From JADCCX01 sp031372765 (GTDB taxonomy: Bacteria; Pseudomonadota; Alphaproteobacteria; Rhizobiales; Beijerinckiaceae), in assembly GCA_031372765.1 (NCBI GenBank), contig JANMLW010000166.1:1-9678 (forward strand): a stretch of DNA of 9,678 nucleotides, given 5' to 3'. A program made the translations under genes and the position numbers. The notes under the pieces were generated by a model. That model saw only the letters and a list, made by a program, of their open reading frames with translations. It was not told where the DNA came from and made no database searches. Position 1 is the first letter of the stretch; each line of letters starts with the position of its first letter. Positions 1 through 6,178 of the stretch are shown in pieces.

Positions 1-2001
1 CACAGTGATGCGCTTGACGATGCCCTGCTCGTCCCCGACCACGATCCAGTCACCAACGCGGATGGGGCGCTCCCACAGCAGGATCAGGCCGGACACGAAG
101 TTGTTGACGATGGATTGCAAGCCAAAGCCAATGCCAACAGACAATGCACCGGCAACGATCGTCAACTTGTCGAGCGATAATCCAAGCGTCGAAGCCGCCA
201 TCATCGAGGTGATGATGATGCCCAGATAACCGATGCTGGTGGCAATGGAATTGCGCAGGCCCACATCGAGCTTGGTGTGGGGAAGGTAGCTCTTCTCCAG
301 CCAGCGCCGGATGGTTCGGGTGATGGTGAAGCCGATCACCAGCAGCACGATTGTCGCTATGATGGTGGAAACCGAAATGGTGACGCCACCTACCGTGAAG
401 CCGAACAGCGCTGCCCGCAGCGTGCCAACCGAGTCACCGCCATCAAGTCCCCAGGGGGCCAGCACGAACATGGCCGCTGCCAGCAGCAGCACCACGTGAA
501 AAAAACCGTTTGAGAGAATGCTGATCTGCTTCAGCGAGCTTTTGCTGAGGCCTACCTGCGCGATGATCTGCTTGCCCATGGCCCCATCGGGCGAGACCCC
601 GTTCCCGATGTATTCATCGACCAGTGCCAGCAGGATGATGACGACAGCAGCAACCATGACGATCCAGATGATCTGATCCGACAGAAAGCCTGCCAGCGCG
701 ATATAGCCGAAGCCCACAGCCGCGATGATGGCTGCCGCGGCCGCCCAGCCGCCCACACGGATGGCGTTGCTTGTGCCGCCTCCAATGACAGCCGTTTGTG
801 CGCTTTCAGCATCATTGTCTGGTGTCGCTTGCGTGCCGCGCAGGGTACGAGCGATGGCCAGTGCGCCCAGAAGCGCAAAAACGGCCTTGGTAGCGATGGT
901 GACCGGCAGGACAGCATAAATCGCCTGGTTCAGCGCTTCCACCGTCTTGCCGATAACGATGATGCCGGTAAAAATGCTGGCAAGACTGGTGATCCTTGAG
1001 GCTGTCTTGTCATCGACGTCCACAAGCCGCCATTGCGGATCTTCGGGTGCCAGAAGACCATCAGCCAGACCATGGGCGAAGGCGACAAAGGCGATGCCGA
1101 ACAGCATTGTCCGCACGATGTTCTCGACCCGGTCATTGATCAGATCGAGTGCATCGAGAAGATTGAACAATCCCGTACAGACGATAATAGGCACGATGGC
1201 CCAGATCAGTGTGACGCGCAGCGCTGCAAGGGCCCGCTTCAAGCGTGGTGGCCGCTCTGTTATGGTGTTGCCGTCCTTGCCAACCGTTTCAGGAATGACC
1301 GGACGCCCCTCGAAGCGCCGGAGATAACGGTTGCCGGGTATGGCAACCACAATGAACAGAAGCACGGCAGCAATCAATGTGCCAATGCGCACGATGTCCA
1401 GCCTGTTTCGCATATGGTCGATCCAACTGCCGAACATGCCGCTGGCCGCTCGCAGTTCACCAGGCAGAGCCTTGACAACATTCAGCCAGAGAACCGGGCT
1501 GAAGACACTTGTGGAGCGCTCCATCAGCGCCTTTGTCAGCAGGGAGCGGCGCTGATCGGTGATCTTGGAAGTCAGCTGATCAACCGCCACGATATGGTTG
1601 CGGGCCAGCGCCAGAAAGCCCTCCACGTCGCGCAGTGCTTTCTCCTGCCCCTCGCGTTCCTTGGCGACGTCGGGATTGTCCGTCTGGCCCTTGCTGGCGT
1701 CAGCCTTAGGGCCAAGCTGCTCAAGCCGCGCCTTGATTCCCTCAAACTGAGGGATCTGCTCGGCCACGAAGGCCCGCAACTCGTCCTGAACCGGATCGAG
1801 TTTGCCGCGCAATTCCAGCAGGCCCTTGTCGCTTGTGGCACTGGCCTGCACCTCCCGCTCAAGCTGGGTGATGTCGTTGCGCAGTTTTTCAAGCTGTGCC
1901 GTTGGTGTTTGCTGCGCCCATAGGGATTGGGTCAACGCCATGACAAGCATCATCAGGCTGGCAACAACGAGACGGGTTGGGTGAGACATTGATGTGAGCA
2001 T
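1..2001 (-). CDS. Mechanosensitive channel, DUF3772/MscS family (3' end outside window)
   Basis: This is an open frame of 667 codons from an ATG at 2001 down to base 1 with no stop, so the C-terminus lies beyond the left edge. Residues 1-29 form a signal peptide ending SLWA. Residues 33-190 are polar, rich in Glu, Lys and Gln, and probably a periplasmic coiled region; 125-190 resembles DUF3772 (Arg-rich, RRSLLTKALMERS). About eleven hydrophobic segments follow from residue 206, the count known for large MscK-type channels. The last one is the MscS pore helix and signature: GALSVGIGFGLQSIVNNF at 618-635, then WERPIRVGDWI, which begins the cytoplasmic beta domain. The protein should sit in the inner membrane and release solutes under hypo-osmotic stress. 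Family members are usually around 800 residues, so roughly 150 are missing. An ATG four codons downstream (1989) is an alternative start; neither has a strong ribosome site. The family call is firm; the gating stimulus and ion selectivity cannot be read. Confidence 0.93.
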   Translation of the reverse strand, partial: MLTSMSHPTRLVVASLMMLVMALTQSLWAQQTPTAQLEKLRNDITQLEREVQASATSDKGLLELRGKLDPVQDELRAFVAEQIPQFEGIKARLEQLGPKADASKGQTDNPDVAKEREGQEKALRDVEGFLALARNHIVAVDQLTSKITDQRRSLLTKALMERSTSVFSPVLWLNVVKALPGELRAASGMFGSWIDHMRNRLDIVRIGTLIAAVLLFIVVAIPGNRYLRRFEGRPVIPETVGKDGNTITERPPRLKRALAALRVTLIWAIVPIIVCTGLFNLLDALDLINDRVENIVRTMLFGIAFVAFAHGLADGLLAPEDPQWRLVDVDDKTASRITSLASIFTGIIVIGKTVEALNQAIYAVLPVTIATKAVFALLGALAIARTLRGTQATPDNDAESAQTAVIGGGTSNAIRVGGWAAAAAIIAAVGFGYIALAGFLSDQIIWIVMVAAVVIILLALVDEYIGNGVSPDGAMGKQIIAQVGLSKSSLKQISILSNGFFHVVLLLAAAMFVLAPWGLDGGDSVGTLRAALFGFTVGGVTISVSTIIATIVLLVIGFTITRTIRRWLEKSYLPHTKLDVGLRNSIATSIGYLGIIITSMMAASTLGLSLDKLTIVAGALSVGIGFGLQSIVNNFVSGLILLWERPIRVGDWIVVGDEQGIVKRITV

Positions 2002-2075
2002 GGAAAAGCCGGAGTTGATTCGATGTCAATCGGTATGGTCTGCCACAGCGCGCCTTGAAAAGCGGCAATTCTGTG

Positions 2076-2099
2076 AAAAAGCCCTGATCAGGCTTTTTT
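2076..2099 (-). terminator. Rho-independent terminator of the DMT exporter gene
   Basis: An A5-GCC / GGC-T6 inverted repeat encloses the 7-base loop CTGATCA, giving an 8 bp stem with a U-tract on the minus-strand transcript. The stop codon of the exporter gene (2088-2090) lies inside the loop, so the hairpin overlaps the end of the coding region. The element is nearly symmetrical and could also work on plus-strand transcripts. It separates the exporter from the channel gene, which would then need its own promoter within 2002-2075. Confidence 0.7.
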
Positions 2100-2975
2100 G
2101 GTGGCCAGATACACACCAGCAGCTGTCAGCAGCATGCCCATGACCTGAATGGGAACCAGTGTTTCACCAAACATCAGCCAGGCCTGGACGGCCACCGTGG
2201 TCGGCACAAGATAGATCAGCGCAGAAACACGCGTGACTTCACCTCGGTTGATCATCATCAACATCAGCGCAATCGAGAAGATCGACAGCACAACCACTGA
2301 CCAGACCATGACGGCATAGGTCTCGAACCTGAGATCAAAGCGCAGGTCCTCTGTCAGCAAGGCCAGCGGCGCGACAAACAGCAATGCACCGACATACTGA
2401 ACGGATGTGACTGTGCGCAGATCACCACCCGCCAGAAAACGCTTCTGGTAGAAACTGCCTGTTGTCAGGGTCATCACGCCGATGACATTGACGATCAAAG
2501 GTGTCCACAACAGTGGATGATCCGGCTCCAGCGATGCCATCAACTTGGGTGACAGCACTGCAATGACACCGAGCAACCCGAGCACTACACCCAGCCATTG
2601 CCGCCAGCCGACATGCTCACGCAACAGCCAAGGCCCCAGAAACGCTGTCATCAACGGTTGCAAGGCGGCTAGCAATCCCGAAAGGCCCGCTGAAAGGCCA
2701 TGCTTTATGGCCCACCAGACACCTGCGAGATAAATGCCATGGAGCAAAATGCCCGAAACCAACGCATGCAGCCATGCCGTGGCGTCAACTGGCCAGCGCG
2801 CGCGCACCAATACTGCAAACAGGGCAAGCACGACTGCGGCCAGGAAAAACCGGATGGTCAGATACCACAATGGATCGGCAAAGGGCGCAGCATAGCGGGC
2901 CGCGATCCAGCCGGTTGACCAGATAAGGACGAACAGGGTTGGCGTTGCAAGCAGGAACAGGCGCTGGAATGACAT
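2088..2975 (-). CDS. DMT superfamily transporter, two EamA domains
   Basis: This is a 295-residue integral membrane protein with ten predicted helices in two homologous halves, EamA 1 at about residues 8-142 and EamA 2 at about 160-292. The first half ends with LQPLMTAFLGPWLLRE followed by a Gly-rich helix (GVVLGLLGVIAVLSP). The second ends with the parallel motif MFGETLVPIQVMGMLLTAAG. This duplicated layout and length are typical of drug/metabolite exporters of the inner membrane; the substrate cannot be predicted. I chose the ATG at 2975 because the helical region begins there (MSFQRLFLLATPTLF) and AGAAGG lies just upstream, although its spacing of 3 is short. The frame stays open to an ATG at 3098, but that extension is basic, unlike the family, and would run across the heat-shock promoter region. 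The gene is divergent from Hsp20 and ends in a terminator. Confidence 0.9.
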   Translation of the reverse strand: MSFQRLFLLATPTLFVLIWSTGWIAARYAAPFADPLWYLTIRFFLAAVVLALFAVLVRARWPVDATAWLHALVSGILLHGIYLAGVWWAIKHGLSAGLSGLLAALQPLMTAFLGPWLLREHVGWRQWLGVVLGLLGVIAVLSPKLMASLEPDHPLLWTPLIVNVIGVMTLTTGSFYQKRFLAGGDLRTVTSVQYVGALLFVAPLALLTEDLRFDLRFETYAVMVWSVVVLSIFSIALMLMMINRGEVTRVSALIYLVPTTVAVQAWLMFGETLVPIQVMGMLLTAAGVYLATKKA

Positions 2976-3071
2976 GGGCCTTCTGCTTAAGCCGGAGGCT
3001 GCACCCTGTCCAAGGCGAAAGAGTATTGCCACCCATGCAGATTGCTTATCCCACGCGTCTTTCGTTTCGAT

Positions 3072-3100
3072 CTTGCGCTGCCGTAACAGACTATCCATAT
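3072..3100 (+). promoter_or_regulatory. Candidate heat-shock (RpoH) promoter for hsp20
   Basis: CTTGCG at 3072-3077 and CCATAT at 3095-3100 match the two blocks of the sigma-32 type consensus (CTTGAAA, 11-16 bases, CCCCATNT). CTTG is exact in the first block, and CCATAT fills the last six positions of the second. The interval is 14 bases when the full 7- and 8-base blocks are used. Transcription would start near 3107 and give a leader of about 120 bases before the Hsp20 start. Placement upstream of a small heat-shock gene supports the reading, but it rests on pattern only. Confidence 0.4.
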
Positions 3101-3225
3101 TCGGGTTCGAAGCAGGGTCAGGCTGGTCTTATCAGACAGTTTGACGGGCTTTGGTTGTTCGAGGTGCCGCAGATGGCAAAGGTTTTTTAGACAACCTGCT
3201 GCCGGATGGGCTTCGGAGTGAAGTG

Positions 3226-3654
3226 ATGACACGCGTACCGACTTTCAACTCCCCTTACCTTCTGGGGTTTGACGACATCGAGCGGGCCCTTGACCGGGTG
3301 GCAAAAGCCTCGGCGGATGGGTACCCGCCCTACAATATCGAGCGTTTGCAGCGATGTGACGTTGCGCCGGATCGCCTGCGGATCACGTTGGCGGTTGCAG
3401 GGTTCACGCGGGATCAGCTTGAGGTTCTGCTCGAAGAGGGGCAACTCGTCATCCGTGGACGGCAGGTTGACGACAAGACACGGCAATACCTGCACAGGGG
3501 AATCGCGGCCCGCCAGTTCCAGCGGACATTCCTGCTGGCTGACGGCATGGAAGTGCTGGGGGCCGATCTCTCCAACGGATTGCTTTCGGTTGATCTTGTC
3601 AGGCCGGAGCCCGAGCGCATCATCCGGCGGATCGACATTGTCGAACGTGACTGA
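3226..3654 (+). CDS. Small heat-shock protein, Hsp20/alpha-crystallin family
   Basis: This 142-residue cytoplasmic chaperone would bind unfolding proteins in an ATP-independent way and hold them for refolding. The N-terminal arm (FNSPYLLGFDDIERAL, residues 7-22) is typical of the alphaproteobacterial class. The alpha-crystallin domain spans about 36-125, starting PPYNIE, with the hallmark A-x3-NGLL at 113-120 followed by SVDL. The C-terminal tail has an I-x-I oligomerisation motif (IDI, 136-138). The ATG at 3226 is preceded by GGAG with 7 bases of spacing. The frame is open further upstream, but the family N-terminus fits this ATG. A DUF1150 gene follows 141 bases later on the same strand, a pairing I know from many alphaproteobacteria. 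Heat-shock control is likely from the promoter-like blocks at 3072-3100. Confidence 0.94.
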   Translation: MTRVPTFNSPYLLGFDDIERALDRVAKASADGYPPYNIERLQRCDVAPDRLRITLAVAGFTRDQLEVLLEEGQLVIRGRQVDDKTRQYLHRGIAARQFQRTFLLADGMEVLGADLSNGLLSVDLVRPEPERIIRRIDIVERD

Positions 3655-3795
3655 CGCCACCGTGATTCCCTTCTTCACCTTTTGGAAAGGCTTCGGGCGC
3701 AGCATGGTCTGGCTGGGGATTTTCAGCAGCAGTGAAGTGGTCCGGGAATTGCCTTATCAAAGAGACTTGCAGAGCTGCCAGAAAGGGGCTTTGAG

Positions 3796-4089
3796 ATGAC
3801 CGAGAAAACAAAATTCGAGAACCGCCGGGGCATAATGCTTCCCGTCCCCGTCGCCGGCATGACACCTCAGCAACTGGCGCAGTTGGGCGAAGGCGAGATC
3901 GCCTATCTGAAGCAGATGCTGTCGGATGACATCCGCAAGACTTTCCCGCAGGCACCCCAACTGGCACCGGGCCTTCAGCTCTTTGCCCTGTTTGGTGCCG
4001 ACGGCGCGCCAATCCTGCTAGCGGATTCCCGTGCGGCGGCATTGGCCAATGCCTGGGAAAACGAACTGATGACAGTGTCCGTGCACTGA
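3796..4089 (+). CDS. DUF1150 family protein
   Basis: This small, soluble, 97-residue protein has no signal peptide or membrane segment. Residues 15-97 match the DUF1150 family as I know it: a short PVP segment, then a helix GMTPQQLAQLGEGEIAYLK, and a C-terminal beta/alpha part (LFALFGADGAPILLAD, then AAALANAWENEL). The family is confined mainly to alphaproteobacteria, is usually encoded next to Hsp20, and has no established biochemical role. The ATG at 3796 has GAAAGGGG upstream with about 7 bases of spacing. The length is normal for the family. The 141-base gap from Hsp20 contains no obvious terminator, so the two may be cotranscribed. A role linked to stress or proteostasis is only inferred from context. 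Confidence 0.85.
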   Translation: MTEKTKFENRRGIMLPVPVAGMTPQQLAQLGEGEIAYLKQMLSDDIRKTFPQAPQLAPGLQLFALFGADGAPILLADSRAAALANAWENELMTVSVH

Positions 4090-4122
4090 GAGCCAACCCT
4101 GATTTGCATCCGTCAGGTCTAA

Positions 4123-4143
4123 CATGCCGTATACACCGGCATG
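4123..4143 (+). promoter_or_regulatory. Perfect inverted repeat over the photolyase-like start codon
   Basis: CATGCCG at 4123-4129 and CGGCATG at 4137-4143 are perfect complements separated by the 7-base spacer TATACAC. The right arm includes the ATG start codon of the repair cluster's first gene. In RNA it would form a 7 bp stem that hides the start codon; in DNA it would be a dyad suited to a dimeric repressor. No Shine-Dalgarno sequence is visible between it and the preceding gene. The repeat is directly seen; its function is inferred. Confidence 0.5.
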
Positions 4144-5403
4144 ATCTTACCCTTGCAAAACTCCGCTCATCAACAGGTCTTTCTGCCATCACGTTCAGCA
4201 GGTCTGGCGCGGCTTGAGGCGTTTGTTCGCGCGGCGGGCGATCACTATGCCACACGGCGCAATGCCGATCTGGGACCGGACAAACGGGGCAATGTTTCGT
4301 TGCTATCCCCTTACATCCGCCACAGATTGATCACCGAGGAAGAGGTGCTGCGGGCAGTTCTGGCGCACCATTCGCTGCCTGATGCAGAAAAATTCGTGCA
4401 GGAAGTTTTCTGGCGCACCTATTTCAAGGGGCATATGGAAACGCGGCCCGAGATATGGCAGCGATATTGTCTTGCGCGGAATCAGCAGATAATCACGCTT
4501 GGCCAGAAGGGTGGTATCCGCAAAGCCTACGAGCAGGCAACGGGCGGGCGGACAGGCATTGATTGCTTCGATGCCTGGATCACGGAATTGCTCGATACCG
4601 GCTATCTGCACAACCATTCCCGTATGTGGTTTGCCTCGATCTGGATTTTCACACTTCGCTTGCCTTGGGAACTGGGTGCTGATTTCATGATCCGGCATCT
4701 GCTGGATGGTGATCCCGCCTCCAACACGCTGTCCTGGCGTTGGGTCGGGGGATTGCACACCAGGGGCAAGACCTATCTTGCGCGCCGCGACAACATCATC
4801 GCGAACACGGGCGGGCGCTTTTCTCCCCGTGGGTTGGCATCAGAAGCACTGTCCCTTGATGAACCTTCACTGCCCCCGGCCCAGGGGCTTGGGGTAAGGC
4901 CAGACGCTTTTCCTGCTGGTCGGGTGGGTCTCCTGCTAACCGAGGAAGATCTGCATCCTGCCAGCATGGACCATGGAAATGCGCGGGTCACCGCCATTGC
5001 CGGGGCTTCTCTTGCTGGCGACGAAACGCATTTTGCTGAAGCCGACAACGTGAGCCACTTCAAAGCCTCGGCAATGCAGGATGGCATGACCAGCGCGGCC
5101 CAATTATTTGATGCACCCATCACATTGTTGCCATCGCTTTCAGCCGTGACACTTTTAGATTGGGCCCGACAAAACACTCTTGAAGTCATCGTGACGGCCC
5201 ATGCGCCGACGGGGCCAACAGCTACGGCCCTTGCCGCCATTACGCCGCTGCTTGCGGCCAAAGGCATCCAGTTGGTGCAGGTCAGGCGGCGGTTTGATAC
5301 CTTGGCGTGGCCACATGCTTCCCGTGGCTTCTTTGCGATGAAGGAGCGTATTCCAGGCCTTTTGGGTGAACTTGCGATTGAAACGCTGGAGTCCCATGCC
5401 TGA
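4141..5403 (+). CDS. Photolyase-like FAD-binding protein with C-terminal antenna-like domain
   Basis: This 420-residue protein begins almost directly with the FAD/DNA-binding half of photolyases, normally the C-terminal half. Visible matches, aligned by me to recalled E. coli photolyase numbering, are: SLLSPYIR (53-60); EVFW with E88 and W91 (E274, W277); GYLHNHSRM with H157, N158, R161 and M162 (H340, N341, R344, M345); W176 (W359); and DGDPASNTLSWRW with D189, N195, W199 and W201 (D372, N378, W382, W384). Lesion-binding, FAD N5-contact and inner electron-path residues are thus kept. Residues about 260-408 look like a Rossmann-type antenna domain, ending FDTLAWPHASRGFF much as antenna domains end. 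This order is reversed relative to classical photolyases. The only upstream in-frame codon of note is a stop at 4120, so ATG 4141 is the start; it lacks a clear ribosome site and lies in an inverted repeat. The last 8 bases overlap the glycosylase gene. Light-dependent DNA repair is likely but not proven. Confidence 0.82.
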   Translation: MILPLQNSAHQQVFLPSRSAGLARLEAFVRAAGDHYATRRNADLGPDKRGNVSLLSPYIRHRLITEEEVLRAVLAHHSLPDAEKFVQEVFWRTYFKGHMETRPEIWQRYCLARNQQIITLGQKGGIRKAYEQATGGRTGIDCFDAWITELLDTGYLHNHSRMWFASIWIFTLRLPWELGADFMIRHLLDGDPASNTLSWRWVGGLHTRGKTYLARRDNIIANTGGRFSPRGLASEALSLDEPSLPPAQGLGVRPDAFPAGRVGLLLTEEDLHPASMDHGNARVTAIAGASLAGDETHFAEADNVSHFKASAMQDGMTSAAQLFDAPITLLPSLSAVTLLDWARQNTLEVIVTAHAPTGPTATALAAITPLLAAKGIQLVQVRRRFDTLAWPHASRGFFAMKERIPGLLGELAIETLESHA

Positions 5404-6178
5404 AGGTCACACAATCCACCGCGCGGCCCTCGATCAGAGACCGATGCTGCTGGCACAGGCACTCGCGATAACCTCACCTCAGGGCCGTTTCAGCGAGGGT
5501 GCCTCCTTGCTTGACGGGCAGACATGCACAGCCGTGGAGGCCTACGGCAAGCATCTCATCTACTCTTTTGCCCATGGCTATGCGCTGCATATCCACCTTG
5601 GTCTTTTCGGGCGCTTCAGGATGGGGCGTAACCCGGTGGCAGAACCACGCGGCGAGGTGCGCGTTCGTCTCGCGGGTCTCCATGATACAATTGATATCAA
5701 CGGACCAAACACCTGTGAAATTCTGGATGGTGCGGCACTGTCCGCCCTTGTTGCCCGCATCGGACCCGATGTGCTGCGCGCGGATGCAAAGCCGGAAAGG
5801 GCATGGGACCGTATCAGCAAAAGCCGTTCAGCCATTGGGCAGCTTTTGATGGATCAATCGGTTATTTCCGGCATTGGCAACATCTATCGCAGTGAAATCC
5901 TTTGGCGGCAGAAAGTGCATCCCCAAACACCCGGCAAAGACATTGATCATGCAACCTTCACCCGCCTTTGGGATGACGCTGTCAACCTTCTCCAGATTGG
6001 TGTCAGACACAATGCCATCATCACGGTTGATGTCGGTGCAAAATCGGTGAGCCGCTACGGCGAGCGCGTCAACATCTTCGGCAAGGACAGCTGTCCAGCC
6101 TGTAGATCACCAATTCACATATCGGAATTGGCAGGACGCCGTGTCTTCAGCTGCATTAGCTGTCAGTCATACGCTTGA
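5396..6178 (+). CDS. Fpg/Nei family DNA glycosylase/AP lyase
   Basis: This 260-residue enzyme should excise oxidised bases and cut the strand by beta,delta-elimination in base-excision repair. The N-terminus MPEGHTI carries catalytic Pro2 and Glu3 (numbering includes Met1); MPEGxT starts are closer to the Nei/Nei2 branch than to Fpg (MPELPE). K52 in YGKHLIY is the beta-hairpin lysine. The helix-two-turn-helix DQSVISGIGNIYRSEILW (153-170) includes N162, which contacts DNA phosphate. A zinc finger with C-x2-C-x16-C-x2-C spacing (C233, C236, C253, C256) closes the protein, with the family's Gly-Arg before the third Cys. Nothing essential appears to be missing. ATG 5396 is fixed by the need for Pro2 at the processed N-terminus; GGAG lies 4 bases upstream. 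It overlaps the preceding gene by 8 bases and shares one base with the following photolyase gene, so the three are almost certainly one operon. The exact base preference cannot be read. Confidence 0.93.
   Translation: MPEGHTIHRAALDQRPMLLAQALAITSPQGRFSEGASLLDGQTCTAVEAYGKHLIYSFAHGYALHIHLGLFGRFRMGRNPVAEPRGEVRVRLAGLHDTIDINGPNTCEILDGAALSALVARIGPDVLRADAKPERAWDRISKSRSAIGQLLMDQSVISGIGNIYRSEILWRQKVHPQTPGKDIDHATFTRLWDDAVNLLQIGVRHNAIITVDVGAKSVSRYGERVNIFGKDSCPACRSPIHISELAGRRVFSCISCQSYA

Noticed and set aside
1033..1923. 296-codon open frame on the plus strand
   Set aside because: It lies antisense to the MscS-family gene, whose minus-strand frame is open across 667 codons with clear membrane helices and the pore motif. 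The plus-strand translation is rich in His, Gln, Arg and Cys with no domain pattern.
2976..3098. N-terminal extension of the DMT exporter by 41 residues
   Set aside because: It is basic and hydrophilic, absent from the family, and the ATG at 2975 has a ribosome site; the region is better read as divergent promoter DNA.
3101..3112. GGGTTCGAAGC resembling a tRNA T-loop
   Set aside because: The flanking bases do not form the 5 bp T-stem, and no anticodon arm or acceptor stem can be built around it; it is a chance match.
4100..4125. TGATTT ... TAACAT as a possible ECF/RpoE photo-oxidative stress promoter for the repair operon
   Set aside because: The interval is 14 bases rather than about 18, and the boxes match only partly; not enough to call.
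3620..4255. 211-codon open frame on the minus strand spanning the hsp20-DUF1150 gap
   Set aside because: It is antisense to the DUF1150 gene, with Arg/Pro/Ser-rich low-quality translation; codon pattern favours the plus-strand genes.
4773..5477. 234-codon open frame on the minus strand
   Set aside because: It is antisense to the photolyase-like gene and the start of the glycosylase gene, both with recognisable motifs; the translation is Ser/Ala/Arg-rich and resembles nothing.
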